A DNA stretch of 64,000 bases from Kangiella profundi (GCF_002838765.1 NZ_CP025120.1:1-64000), one strand, 5' to 3'; shown: positions 37,547 to 46,123, counted from the first letter of the stretch. Numbers and translations are program-made. The notes: generated from the letters alone by a model not told the origin.

Positions 37547-37834
37547 TTACTCCTTGGATTTGTCTGCGCAGGGTTTGCGAGGACGTTTTCCATGATCATT
37601 TGGCACTGCTGCCAATACGCCAGACACTTTCTTACAGGTCGCTTCCAAAGTTTCGCCATTCGGTGCTTCAAAGCTCACTGAGTCACCTTCAATATAACCT
37701 TCACAAGCCGCTACCGCTTCTTCCGGTGGGCCATGGCGTTTGCCGGATTCTGACGGATGGGCCATGGCGCTCGTCATTGAGAGCGTGATTAACAGTGCGA
37801 ATCCGCTTAATAGCATTGTGATTTTAGTCTTCAT
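37547..37834 (-). CDS. Small secreted cysteine-containing protein
   Basis: The 95-residue precursor has a signal peptide MKTKITMLLSGFALLITLSM with cleavage after SAMA. The mature part starts HPSESGKRHGPPEEA and contains AACEGYIEGDSVSFEAPNGETLEATCKK, with two Cys that could form a disulfide. I know similar small periplasmic proteins beside two-component systems, but no function. The gene is divergent from the sensor kinase gene, so it may be a target of that system. Confidence 0.7.
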   Translation of the reverse strand: MKTKITMLLSGFALLITLSMTSAMAHPSESGKRHGPPEEAVAACEGYIEGDSVSFEAPNGETLEATCKKVSGVLAAVPNDHGKRPRKPCADKSKE

Positions 37835-38081
37835 ATCATTACCTCTTAATTAATGGTTAGGGGTGATAATGATTGGCATATCTTTGCCAACCATTAGCTG
37901 TAAGACTACAGGCAAGATTTGCAGGAATTGTTCAGCGAATGTGGAAAAAAATGACAAGTTGCCAGTCGCGATTTGGTGCGAAGGTGTGCCAGGTGTATAT
38001 TGCTTACAGACGTTTGAGAAAAGCTAAACAAAGCCTTTAGGTTTTCCTGCGCGCGATTGTGGACCAGAACCGGCGGTATAA

Positions 38082-39521
38082 ATGCAGATCCGATATAAGC
38101 AGTTTTTAGTCATACTGGTAGCCAACCTGTTGTTGGCGGCAGCCTTGTTTACCGCAGTAAGCTGGAACTTTAACCGCAGTTTTCAGGAGTATGTGCGTAA
38201 CGATCAAGCCAAAGAGTTGCAGCCATTAGTGGAAGGTTTAGCTGAAGCCTATCAGCAAAATGGCCAAAGTTGGCAATGGCTAGATAATAATCGCAGGCAA
38301 TGGCAGCGGCTTCTACAGCAAAATTTAATCCTGAGAGAAAACTTTGAAAATGGTGCTGAGGAACAATTCTCACCGGCAAAGCCACCGCGACGAATGCCGG
38401 GCCCGCCTCATCCTATGACGCAGCGACTGCTACTCAGCGACGCACATGGAAATCTTATTATTACCTTACCTGCAAATAATCCAGGCCAAAGAAAACCCAG
38501 TATTCAGTGGTTGCCTATTAAAGTGGAGGGTGAGTTGGTAGGGCAGCTGGGCGTCGCGCATTCAACGGAGCTGGAGCGGGAGATGGATCGGCTGTTTGTT
38601 ACCCATCAGTTGCAACAATCGGCCTGGATCGTGTTAGGCATTTTGTTGATTTCGGTTGGCCTGGCCTTTCCATTTGCAAAGCGCCTGGTTCGGCCGGTGA
38701 CGCGTTTGCAAGAGTCCATGCAACAACTGGCCGGAGGCAATATAGAAAAACTGGAGCCGTTGCCCGTAACTTCTGATGATGAGCTGGGGCGGCTTGCTCA
38801 TGCGTTTAATCTGCTGACCGATACGCTCAAAGACAACCTGAAGGCACGCCAGCAATGGATAGCGGATATTTCTCATGAATTGCGGACACCGGTAGCTATT
38901 CTGCAGGGCGAGTTGGAAGCTTTAATGGATGGAGTCAGGCCTTTGCAGCCGTCAGCGCTGGAGTCGTTGCATACTGAGGTGGAGCGGCTGACCCGTCTAA
39001 TCAATGATCTTTATGAGCTGTCACTGTCGGATCAGGGCTCTTTGTCATACCACCGCCAGGAATGCTCGCTGGGGACAGTGTTAAGCGACTTTTTAGAACA
39101 AAGCCAAACCCGATTGTCTGAGAAAGACATCAAACTGGATTTCCAGCTCCCGAAACGACCATTGATATTGTTTGCCGATGAATCACGACTGATTCAGTTA
39201 TTCCGCAACCTACTGAACAATTCCGTGCGCTACACCAATGCGGGGGGACAGCTAAGGGTGAGTCTTATTGAAGAGCGACAAAAAGGCATGGTCACCCTGC
39301 TATGGGAAGACAGCCTGCCCAGTGTGGCAGATGAGGATTTAGGAAAACTGTTTGAGCGACTCTATCGGACGGACAGTGCCAGGAATCGTGCAAGCGGTGG
39401 TGCCGGGTTGGGGCTTGCCATATGTCGCGCCATTGCCGAAGGGCATCAGGGTTGGATTGAAGCGAGGCATAGCGAATTGGGTGGCCTCGCTATTGCCGTG
39501 CATTTTCCGCTATACCGATAA
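38082..39521 (+). CDS. BaeS-like sensor histidine kinase
   Basis: The 479-residue kinase has an N-terminal span (about 7-27), a periplasmic sensor loop (28-180) with a Pro-rich KPPRRMPGPPHPM stretch, and a second span (about 182-200). A HAMP domain (KRLVRPVTRLQESMQQL) and the H-box DISHELRTPVAILQGELEALMDGVRP follow. The N-box is FRNLLNNSVRYTNAGG and the G-box GGAGLGLAI. The H-box wording is BaeS-like, a family sensing envelope stress. It is followed after 23 bp by its regulator gene. Confidence 0.88.
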   Translation: MQIRYKQFLVILVANLLLAAALFTAVSWNFNRSFQEYVRNDQAKELQPLVEGLAEAYQQNGQSWQWLDNNRRQWQRLLQQNLILRENFENGAEEQFSPAKPPRRMPGPPHPMTQRLLLSDAHGNLIITLPANNPGQRKPSIQWLPIKVEGELVGQLGVAHSTELEREMDRLFVTHQLQQSAWIVLGILLISVGLAFPFAKRLVRPVTRLQESMQQLAGGNIEKLEPLPVTSDDELGRLAHAFNLLTDTLKDNLKARQQWIADISHELRTPVAILQGELEALMDGVRPLQPSALESLHTEVERLTRLINDLYELSLSDQGSLSYHRQECSLGTVLSDFLEQSQTRLSEKDIKLDFQLPKRPLILFADESRLIQLFRNLLNNSVRYTNAGGQLRVSLIEERQKGMVTLLWEDSLPSVADEDLGKLFERLYRTDSARNRASGGAGLGLAICRAIAEGHQGWIEARHSELGGLAIAVHFPLYR

Positions 39522-39544
39522 GCATATTTTAAGAGAGCAGAGAG

Positions 39545-40207
39545 ATGAATACGCCTATTTTGATTGTCGAGGATGAGATTAAAATTGCTGAGCTGATGCG
39601 CGACTATCTCATCCGCGAAGGTTATGAGGTAGAAATGTTGCATCGCGGCGATGAAGTCATGCCGTGGCTTAGCAAACATCAGGCTCGATTGATTTTGCTG
39701 GACTTGATGCTACCGGGAATGGATGGATTGAGCCTGTGTCGAGACATCAGAAAAAACTCTAATCTGCCGATTATTATGGTGACGGCTCGGGTGGAAGAAA
39801 TCGATCGCCTGCTTGGCCTTTCATCAGGTGCCGATGATTATATCTGTAAACCGTTCAGCCCGCGGGAAGTGTGCGCACGTGTGGCAGCGGTGCTGCGTCG
39901 AGTGGAAGGAATGGCAACGGCACAGGACACCCTGGAAATTGATGAAGACAAATATCAGGTTCGTGCCGGAGGACAGGTGCTGGAACTGACAGCGTTGGAG
40001 TTTCGTCTGATCAGCACATTGGCGAAACAGCCCGGCCGGGTCTTTTCGCGTGATCAATTGATGGATGCCATCTATACCGATCAACGATTGGTTTCCGAGC
40101 GAACCATAGACAGCCATGTCAAAAAGTTACGCAAAAAACTGGAGCAGTTACCATTAGCAGATAATCCCATCCGCTCGATTTATGGCGTGGGTTATAAATT
40201 TGACTGA
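39545..40207 (+). CDS. OmpR-family response regulator, BaeR-like
   Basis: The 220-residue regulator has the acidic pair ED near residue 9-10 and the phospho-acceptor Asp in LILLDLMLPGMDGL (about 53). A Lys is in CKPFSPREV, and the C-terminal winged helix ends VSERTIDSHVKKLRKKLE...IRSIYGVGYKF. It pairs with the kinase just upstream. The order kinase-regulator and the wording fit BaeSR. Confidence 0.9.
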   Translation: MNTPILIVEDEIKIAELMRDYLIREGYEVEMLHRGDEVMPWLSKHQARLILLDLMLPGMDGLSLCRDIRKNSNLPIIMVTARVEEIDRLLGLSSGADDYICKPFSPREVCARVAAVLRRVEGMATAQDTLEIDEDKYQVRAGGQVLELTALEFRLISTLAKQPGRVFSRDQLMDAIYTDQRLVSERTIDSHVKKLRKKLEQLPLADNPIRSIYGVGYKFD

Positions 40208-40311
40208 ACACTGGTGATAGCAGTTTCACAATCCTTGCACATTGTTTGAAAAATGGATCGTTAAGCTTAGAAGGGTAAACACAATTTATCGAACAACCCT
40301 TGGAGCAGTGT

Positions 40312-41724
40312 ATGAAATCCATCAAACAATACCTTCCGCTATTGCTGTTGGGCGGAACCTTAACCGCCTGCGATAGCAACTCGAATACTGAGACGACCAG
40401 CGTTGATGAAACCAGTTCTAGCCTGGACGTAACTTTAGCATTAACTCCCGACGAAACCACTTCCTTGCGCTATGCGCAGTTTGAGTTCAGTGCACCTGAT
40501 GCTGCGGGTTATGAGTGCGCCATAAACGAAGAGAGTTACAGTGAGTGTGAATCGCCATTGTTCAAAGAAGACATTGCACTTGGCAGCAACTGGTTAAGCG
40601 TACGGGCTTATGATGAGTCGGGAGAATTTGGTGAAGTGACATCCTATAACTGGTATGTAAACAATGTCATTTTTGAAGGCCATGAAGATTTAGTTGCCAC
40701 CAATGTTTCGCCTAGCCCGGTAGAACCCAATAGCTGGCGAGGGATTTTTCGTATTAACTGTGACTTCGCCCATAGCAGTTACAATGACCCGATTGTCTTT
40801 CCCGGACAAAAAGATGCCGCCCACCTGCACCGTTTCTACGGCAACACTGTTGTGGATGAAAACACTACCATGGCTTCGCTGTATACCGAGGGCGAATCAA
40901 GCTGTCAGGGTAATTTGCTCAACCTGTCGTCGTATTGGGTTCCGGCGCTATTGGCACCCGTCTATGATCAGATAACCGGGGAGCGTGAACTGGATGACAA
41001 TGGTGATCCCGCCTGGCAGGTGGTGCCAGCAGTGGTCGGTAATGATGATGAAGCGCATGAAGTCTTCTACTATTCCGCAGGCGTTGATGATTTGGATTCG
41101 ATCCAGCCGCTACCGCCAGGGTTGCGTATGATTGCTGGTGTTGCCAGTACCCGACCTGGTGAAGAACAGGACACTAGCATAGCCCGCTGGCACTGCCAGA
41201 CCTGGGAATCAAACGACGCCAGCAACCCACAGTTCAGCGCGACAATTCCAGAGTGCCAGGAACCTGACCGCCTGCGAATGGATTTGTTTTTCCCCAGCTG
41301 TTGGGATGGAGAAAATTTGGACTCAGAAGACCACCGCAGTCACATGGCTTATCCGGTAAACGACGGCGGCCCAGAAGGAACTCACTGTCCCGATTCTCAC
41401 CCAGTACCGGTAGTTCGCGTTAGTTACCATTACGCATTTGGAGTCATGCCAGAGTTCACGCATCCAGTCGAGAAAAGCAGCAAGGGTTGGCGCCTGGCCG
41501 CGGATATGTACGAAGTGACAAATGAACAGGCTGGTGGACTATCCCTGCACGGTGACTGGTTCAACGCATGGCACCCCACTATCATGGAAGCAATTCTGAG
41601 TAACTGCATCAAAGAGGGACTCGATTGTCATGATGGCAATCTAGCCAATGGATATCGATTGTCAGGAACCCGCGAAGGAACTCAGGAAGAACCGCCTATA
41701 GTCAATAGAGGCTTGGGGTATTAA
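40312..41724 (+). CDS. DUF1996 lipoprotein
   Basis: The 470-residue product has a lipoprotein signal ending LTAC (Cys20). A short Ser/Thr-rich linker follows, then an Ig-like N-terminal part (about 40-120). The DUF1996 domain has FRINCDFAHSSYNDPIVFPGQKDAAHLHRFYGN, the SSYWVPALLAP block and LFFPSCWDG. DUF1996 occurs in secreted proteins of actinobacteria and fungi as well; the function is unknown, although the conserved His and Cys suggest metal binding or catalysis. The start at 40312 has GGAG 6 bp upstream. It may belong to the regulon of the two-component system just before it. Confidence 0.82.
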   Translation: MKSIKQYLPLLLLGGTLTACDSNSNTETTSVDETSSSLDVTLALTPDETTSLRYAQFEFSAPDAAGYECAINEESYSECESPLFKEDIALGSNWLSVRAYDESGEFGEVTSYNWYVNNVIFEGHEDLVATNVSPSPVEPNSWRGIFRINCDFAHSSYNDPIVFPGQKDAAHLHRFYGNTVVDENTTMASLYTEGESSCQGNLLNLSSYWVPALLAPVYDQITGERELDDNGDPAWQVVPAVVGNDDEAHEVFYYSAGVDDLDSIQPLPPGLRMIAGVASTRPGEEQDTSIARWHCQTWESNDASNPQFSATIPECQEPDRLRMDLFFPSCWDGENLDSEDHRSHMAYPVNDGGPEGTHCPDSHPVPVVRVSYHYAFGVMPEFTHPVEKSSKGWRLAADMYEVTNEQAGGLSLHGDWFNAWHPTIMEAILSNCIKEGLDCHDGNLANGYRLSGTREGTQEEPPIVNRGLGY

Positions 41725-41745
41725 CAATATATTTATTCAATTAAG

Positions 41746-41774
41746 AAAACCGACAATTCGATTGTCGGTTTTTT
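41746..41774 (+). terminator. Rho-independent terminator after DUF1996 gene
   Basis: The stem AACCGACAAT/ATTGTCGGTT with loop TCG and a T4 tail lies 24 bp after the stop codon. Confidence 0.9.
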
Positions 41775-41933
41775 GTATCGAAGTACTAAATACATCTCTA
41801 GCAAAAGATAAACAAAGTAACCATTGCAAATATAGTAGAGCCAATTACTATAAGGCCTCTAGTTTATTGACCATGCTGTCTGTAAACTCTATACAAAAAT
41901 AAGATGCCAGAACAGGAATGTCCGGTTTTCAGT
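41775..41933. other. Non-coding stretch before array B
   Basis: This 159-bp AT-rich stretch has no supported ORF and no recognised site. It ends where the first truncated attC-like element of array B begins. Confidence 0.4.
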
Positions 41934-42017
41934 GGTATTAGCCAGAAAAACGAACATCGTAAATAAATCATTTAAATAAAAAATTTATCGGCAATGGCCG
42001 GTAATATAATGTTAGGT
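41934..42017 (+). repeat. Truncated attC-like element, copy 1 of an 84-bp repeat
   Basis: It starts GGTATTAGCCAG and ends TAATATAATGTTAGGT, and matches the end of attC 7 (42690-42772) over its whole length with scattered differences. It has the end box GTTAGGT (42011-42017) but no TAAC start box, so it seems truncated on the side facing the two-component block. Confidence 0.65.
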
Positions 42018-42030
42018 AGCGAGTGAACAT

Positions 42031-42639
42031 ATGATACGGATAATCACGATAGTATTAATTTCTTTTGCATCATTAGTTCCATATTTGGTTATTTTTAATA
42101 GATGGCTGGATGTGGGGAATGATTTGGCTGGTTGGATCTCAATAGCCTTAGGATGGATAGTTACCCCAATACTTCTTCTACACTTCTGGAAGGCGAAACC
42201 AAGCCCTGAAGTAATACCTGTCGATATTAATGACCCAATAATTCAGAAGCTTATAGATCGATCACGTTCTGAATTAAATCGTTTTTTAGCGGGGTTAGAG
42301 GAAGGGAAGAAAGAGGCTTATGTGAAGTTTCCTTACAAGTTTGGTGATGAAATTGAGCATGTTTGGGGACTAGCGCACTCGATAAAAGATGGGTGTGTCA
42401 TCGTTTCACTTGAGTCAAATCCGGTAGGGGAAGTGACCGAGGAGGTTTACGAAAGACTAAGTATCGATTTAGATTCTCTTGAAGATTGGATGCTCGTAGA
42501 TCGGTCAGGGAAAACATATGGAGGCTATAGTATTTTAGGGCTTGCTAAAGTTTATACTCGTGATTACGGAAGGCTTCCCAAAGCCTACACTCGTGATTTG
42601 GATAGATTTGTAGATTTCTCTTGGCCTGAAAAGAATTAA
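42031..42639 (+). CDS. DUF2314-like protein with membrane anchor (cassette)
   Basis: The 202-residue protein has two hydrophobic segments (about 5-24 and 35-51). A soluble domain follows with FLAGLEEGKKEAYVKFPYKFGDEIEHVWGLA, an IVSLESNPV strand and LEDWMLVDRSGKTYGGYSILGL, which fits DUF2314 (YegJ-like). The function of the family is unknown. Toward the end, KVYTRDYGRLPKAYTRDLDR contains a YTRD repeat. Confidence 0.72.
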   Translation: MIRIITIVLISFASLVPYLVIFNRWLDVGNDLAGWISIALGWIVTPILLLHFWKAKPSPEVIPVDINDPIIQKLIDRSRSELNRFLAGLEEGKKEAYVKFPYKFGDEIEHVWGLAHSIKDGCVIVSLESNPVGEVTEEVYERLSIDLDSLEDWMLVDRSGKTYGGYSILGLAKVYTRDYGRLPKAYTRDLDRFVDFSWPEKN

Positions 42640-42669
42640 TGAAGTCAGGGTGAATTAGATAATTTGTTA

Positions 42670-42772
42670 CTCTAACCCCATTAAATTCTGGTAATAGCTG
42701 GAAAACGGACATAGAAATGAATCATTTTAAATCAGAAAGTTATCGGCGATATACGGTAATATAATGTTAGGT
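42670..42772 (+). other. attC site 7
   Basis: CTCTAAC to GTTAGGT, 103 bp, longer than the sites of array A. Positions 42690-42772 repeat the element at 41934-42017. The end box pairs perfectly with the ACCTAAC of the next site. Confidence 0.68.
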
Positions 42773-42779
42773 GCAGTAA

Positions 42780-43097
42780 ATGCGGATCTATGAGGACAGA
42801 AATCGCAACGGGCAGCTCAGATCCTTTGAGGTGTCAAACACCACCCTCGGTAGGCGAGGTGTTGTCCGTATTTTGCGGCGAATCCCCGAAGTAACAATTT
42901 TGCGTGAGCCCAAGCAATTGTTCTCATGGTTCAGAGAAGATGAGTTCTGCACTTTTGAGATTGGTGGAACGAAGTTTCTAGTTGAAGAGCCTTATGGCGA
43001 CAATAGTAGATACTGGATCGGTGGCCCAAGGCAAAATGACAAGCTCGAGATAGTTGCCCAGGCATTCAGAGCGCAGCGATGGCCTCTTGGCTTCTAA
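42780..43097 (+). CDS. Hypothetical cassette protein (105 aa)
   Basis: The product starts MRIYEDRNRNGQLRSFEVSN and is a small soluble protein rich in Arg and aromatic residues (LFSWFREDEFCTFEIGG, RYWIGGPRQND). The pattern looks like a compact beta fold. I recall similar proteins from integrons, without function. The ATG stands 7 bp after the cassette boundary with no clear ribosome site. Confidence 0.65.
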   Translation: MRIYEDRNRNGQLRSFEVSNTTLGRRGVVRILRRIPEVTILREPKQLFSWFREDEFCTFEIGGTKFLVEEPYGDNSRYWIGGPRQNDKLEIVAQAFRAQRWPLGF

Positions 43098-43100
43098 AGC

Positions 43101-43172
43101 ACCTAACAAGTGGTTGTAGGTTGTTTCGGCCTGCGGCCTCCACCGGATGGCCCTGACAGGCCGCCGCTAAAC
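43101..43172 (+). other. attC site 8
   Basis: ACCTAAC to GCTAAAC, 72 bp, with a GC-rich stem (CGGCCTGCGGCC and GGCCGCCGC). The end box has C for the first T of GTTAAAC. The pairing ATTTAAC at 43559 supports GTTAAAC as the original. Confidence 0.7.
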
Positions 43173-43201
43173 CCAGGTATTAAATTACTTATGGAGAAAA
43201 C

Positions 43202-43558
43202 ATGAAATACTTCTTAACCTTTATATTTTGCTTTTTCGCTTTGCAAGTGTCTGCAACTCAACTAGATGATCGCATCCCTGGTAAAACAGCGGTTAATAAC
43301 TCGGAATTATTTAAAAAGATAGTAATATCGAAACTTCATTCTTGGTACAAAAATGAAGGCGTTTCATGCGAAACATTAGGTGTAGCAATTACTAAAATTA
43401 TCAATGGCGAAGTGGTGTTTAACGAAGCGGGAGAGTTGAGCAGCGGCCAATCAAAAGAACTATGGGCGGTAAAAGGTTGCGGTCGAATTGATACATTCGA
43501 AGTGTCTTTTGATGCGTCATTGGTTGGCAATGATCAAGTGAAATTAAATCATAAATAA
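43202..43558 (+). CDS. Secreted hypothetical cassette protein (118 aa)
   Basis: The signal peptide MKYFLTFIFCFFALQVSA precedes a mature protein of about 100 residues with two Cys (VSCETLG and KGCGR) that may pair. It is probably periplasmic. Family unknown. Confidence 0.65.
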   Translation: MKYFLTFIFCFFALQVSATQLDDRIPGKTAVNNSELFKKIVISKLHSWYKNEGVSCETLGVAITKIINGEVVFNEAGELSSGQSKELWAVKGCGRIDTFEVSFDASLVGNDQVKLNHK

Positions 43559-43631
43559 ATTTAACAAGGCGTAGTAGTTAGACTTTTGACCGTAAAGATC
43601 GGTTAATAGCCAAAGCACAGAAATGTTAGGT
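43559..43631 (+). other. attC site 9
   Basis: ATTTAAC to GTTAGGT, 73 bp, with CCGTAAAGATCGG arms near the middle. The end box pairs perfectly with ACCTAAC at 44074. Confidence 0.7.
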
Positions 43632-43638
43632 GAAAAAT

Positions 43639-44079
43639 ATGTTCAGTATGATTAAAAAGCTTTTTGCCAAAGATGAAACACCCAAAATTGAACTTCAGCA
43701 CGAGTTATTTGGGCATATGGTTTTCGTGCAGGATGGCCAGTACTGGGAAGCAAGTCAAGGAAGCATTTTTCATTGTATCCCTGGAAATGAAGATGGACCA
43801 AACAATAATTCGGTCGAGTTCATAAGTAATAAAATGGCGTGCATAGATAAGTACTGGGAAATATGTTCTCCTACTTTGCTTTCAGTCGCACATGACTTTG
43901 ACTCAATAGATAAAAATCTAACAGCAAAGGAACTGTTTAAAGTCACTGCAATATCGGTAAACTCAGATGACAACAAAGACTGGGAGGTGTGCTTTGAAAC
44001 AGAACAACCAAATAAATGGATTTACATCGGGTTACATTTTGAGAATGAAGAACTAGTTGCCAATGATATTAACACCTAA
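43639..44079 (+). CDS. Hypothetical cassette protein (146 aa)
   Basis: The product begins MFSMIKKLFAKDETPKIELQ and is soluble, mixed alpha/beta and acidic. It has FGHMVFVQDGQYWEASQG and a late WEVCFETEQPNKWIYIGLHFE strand pair. I do not recognise a family. A GTG at 43630 overlaps the attC end and is less likely. The stop codon lies within the next attC start. Confidence 0.65.
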   Translation: MFSMIKKLFAKDETPKIELQHELFGHMVFVQDGQYWEASQGSIFHCIPGNEDGPNNNSVEFISNKMACIDKYWEICSPTLLSVAHDFDSIDKNLTAKELFKVTAISVNSDDNKDWEVCFETEQPNKWIYIGLHFENEELVANDINT

Positions 44080-44126
44080 CAAGGTGGTGCAGAGCAACCA
44101 GCTACAACTGCGTAAAACCATTAAAT
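44074..44126 (+). other. attC site 10 (degenerate end)
   Basis: A clear start box ACCTAAC and GTGGTGC-type arm are present. The end is altered: either GTAAAAC at 44112 or ATTAAAT at 44120 stands where GTTRRRY is expected. Confidence 0.5.
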
Positions 44127-44132
44127 CAAGAA

Positions 44133-44624
44133 ATGAATTATACAGAACTTAAATATCCTGCTGTTTGCTACAGTGAAAATAACAAAGGTGAACTATATGC
44201 TTTTGGTGTATGGTCTTATGAAGAATTAATTGTTTGCCCTTTCCACTCATATTTATCTGGGTTATGTAATTCAATAACATTGGTCGACTCGGACAATAAG
44301 ACGTATGAATTGAATAGACGAAGAATTACAGGAATATCATGGGTAACAATGAATCAATATGGTTTTGTAACTAGTGTTTTAGCTTCTATTTTTTCTGGAT
44401 TCAATTTTCCAGTCAAAGTCCATTATTGCTTTAATCCTATTAACCAAATTACGATAAATTAAATCAAAGAAGAGTTGTCAAAAGCAGTGAAATCTAAACC
44501 TAAGTATTACACTCGTCATAGAGCCCTTGGCACAATCTTAAAACGAATAAATGGGTCTAATAAAATTACTGATTTAGCTGTAGCAATATCAAATATAGAT
44601 AATAATGAGCAAGCCAATATATAA
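44133..44624 (+). pseudogene. Cassette gene interrupted by an in-frame stop
   Basis: The frame starts MNYTELKYPAVCYSENNKGE, reaches TAA at 44460-44462 and continues without shift as IKEELSKAVKSKPKYYTRHR to a second TAA at 44622-44624. The second stop is inside the attC start box TATAAAC, the normal end of a cassette gene. The original protein would be about 162 residues. As it stands, a 109-residue product with the hydrophobic stretch FVTSVLASIFSGFNF at its end could be made. The family is unknown. Confidence 0.68.
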
Positions 44625-44699
44625 ACAAGGACTTAATAAGTGTCGGTTGTTGACGCTTCACGGTTGGGCGGCTTTACGAAATGGCGGCAGGCGTTAGGC
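44620..44699 (+). other. attC site 11
   Basis: TATAAAC to GTTAGGC, 80 bp, with CGGTTG...CGGTTGGGCGG and GGCGGCAGGC segments near the end. The clear end box is at 44693-44699. Confidence 0.65.
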
Positions 44700-44703
44700 A
44701 TCT

Positions 44704-45144
44704 ATGACATCGAAAACTAAGCCACTTAACGATGAAATGAAAAAAGTATTTTACCCATGGGTAAGGGCGAAAGGTTTCGTTAAGCAAAAATCCACCGATC
44801 CACACTTTGTTGAGTTTCGTAGAGAGACTTCAAGCGGTATTGATGTATTTGAGGTTCAATGGGATAAATACTGGCGACCCTATTTTGTTATTAATTTCAA
44901 GAAAGAACGTGTTTCAGACCCTAAATGGCAATACCCAGGAAGGCTCCAGAGAATAAGTGGAGGCTCTCTTAATTGCTGGTTCAGCTTATCGAAGCCCTTT
45001 ATATATAAGCTTTTGACGTTCCATTGGAGTTATGAGCCCACTGAAGTGGTGGAAGAGCTCATGTATGCCTTTGAAGAGTTAGAAAATTGGTGGAAAAATG
45101 GAGAAGTTGGAGGCCACATGTATTTTAATGAGGTGCATGGCTGA
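44704..45144 (+). CDS. Hypothetical cassette protein (146 aa)
   Basis: The product starts MTSKTKPLNDEMKKVFYPWV and is soluble, rich in Trp and Tyr. The opening (helix, GFVKQKS, strand FVEFRRE, strand FEVQWDKYWRPYFVINF) is reminiscent of DUF4304-type proteins, but I cannot assign it firmly. It ends with a TGA that forms part of the altered start box of the next site. Confidence 0.65.
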   Translation: MTSKTKPLNDEMKKVFYPWVRAKGFVKQKSTDPHFVEFRRETSSGIDVFEVQWDKYWRPYFVINFKKERVSDPKWQYPGRLQRISGGSLNCWFSLSKPFIYKLLTFHWSYEPTEVVEELMYAFEELENWWKNGEVGGHMYFNEVHG

Positions 45145-45247
45145 CAAGTTACTGTATTGGTACTAATTTCCGGAGTTTCTGCCTGGATTCGCAATTGTTT
45201 GCTTAACATAATCAACTACAATCGATCTAATGAGTAAGACGTTAGGA
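45139..45247 (+). other. attC site 12 (long, altered start box)
   Basis: GGCTGAC (TGAC in place of TAAC) to GTTAGGA, 109 bp. The end box at 45241 is clear; the start box is weak. Confidence 0.5.
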
Positions 45248-45266
45248 AATTTGAAGGGAGTATGAA

Positions 45267-45695
45267 TTGCGGACTCACGTAAGGTTTAAAACAAAAAAAT
45301 TTGAGCATCTGCGAATGGCTGATGCAGCGGAGAAGGCTGCGGCTCTGGCTGAGTGGCTTGTCGAGAGGTTAGATAATAGTCTAAGACTGGACTATATTGA
45401 AGAGTTCTATTTTTCGCGTCTGTTAATCGGACAGCCTTTTGATAAGAGATTGGCCGGGGCATGCGGAAATGTTGAGGATGACACTTGGTTGGTCTTCATG
45501 GTGCAACAGCCATCTCTTCTCGATCGCATCTTTAGAAGGTCCATGCCTGTCGAACTTCATGAACAATTTATTACTGCGTTACACCAAGAATTCTCTAAGA
45601 ATCCGGAAATCCTAGATGTGGAGTGGTATGAAGAGGATTCAAAGCTTAGGGAGTTCAACCATGCAGCAAGACCATTCGGCACGGTATCAGACTAA
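45267..45695 (+). CDS. Hypothetical cassette protein (142 aa), TTG start
   Basis: The frame opens at TTG 45267. An ATG five bases earlier is out of frame and would give only six residues. AGGGAG lies 11 bp before the TTG. The protein is helical at the start (LRMADAAEKAAALAEWLVERLD). It has a LLIGQPFDKRLAGACGNVEDDTWLVFM core and an acidic C-terminus. The family is not recognised. Its stop lies inside GACTAAC of the next attC. Confidence 0.62.
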   Translation: MRTHVRFKTKKFEHLRMADAAEKAAALAEWLVERLDNSLRLDYIEEFYFSRLLIGQPFDKRLAGACGNVEDDTWLVFMVQQPSLLDRIFRRSMPVELHEQFITALHQEFSKNPEILDVEWYEEDSKLREFNHAARPFGTVSD

Positions 45696-45750
45696 CAAAT
45701 CAAGTAATCGCGCGACCATAAAATGACCGCCGGAGATTTCGGCGTTAGCA
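45690..45750 (+). other. attC site 13
   Basis: GACTAAC to GTTAGCA, 61 bp, with CGCGCGACC and GACCGCCGG segments forming the stem region. Confidence 0.72.
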
Positions 45751-45766
45751 ATAAAAGGGAACTATC

Positions 45767-46033
45767 ATGTTGGATAGATTTGAACAGTGGACAAGGCGTG
45801 TTTATAAACCAAGAGAGGCAAAGTGGAAGCGGCCTGTGCTTTTTATTCTGAGTATCTTTCTTGGAATAGGGTGTGTTGCAGTTGCTTATACACAAGTAGA
45901 AAACCAATCGGCAAATTATGGTTTATGGCTAGTTGTTGGTGTGCTCGCCTTATTTTCCGGGATAGGTCTTTTTGTTTCGATATTTTGCAAAGACTACTGG
46001 GTGGCTTTGGTTCTTGGGAAGCCTCGGTTATGA
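45767..46033 (+). CDS. Small two-span membrane protein (cassette)
   Basis: The 88-residue protein has an amphipathic N-terminus MLDRFEQWTRRVYKPREAKW and hydrophobic helices at about 23-41 and 50-73. No family is recognised. It starts 17 bp after the cassette boundary with a GGGA site. Confidence 0.62.
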   Translation: MLDRFEQWTRRVYKPREAKWKRPVLFILSIFLGIGCVAVAYTQVENQSANYGLWLVVGVLALFSGIGLFVSIFCKDYWVALVLGKPRL

Positions 46034-46045
46034 AGTCGAAATTAG

Positions 46046-46091
46046 AGCTAACAAGTATAGTAAGCATTACCCAACGGATGGAACGTTCTAA
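46046..46091 (+). other. attC-like site 14 (weak)
   Basis: AGCTAAC (one mismatch to the partner of GTTAGCA at 45744) to GTTCTAA, 46 bp. The end box departs from GTTRRRY, so the site is probably decayed. Confidence 0.4.
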
Positions 46092-46123
46092 ATCGCGTTT
46101 TTACTTTTGACAGTGAGTATCGA

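Noticed and set aside
45262..45282. ATG at 45262 as the start of the 142-residue cassette gene
   Set aside because: It is out of frame and stops after six codons. The TTG at 45267 opens the long frame.
45823..46110. 95-codon plus-strand ORF overlapping a cassette gene
   Set aside because: It overlaps the two-span membrane protein at 45767-46033 in another frame. That frame has a better start at the cassette boundary and coherent transmembrane helices.
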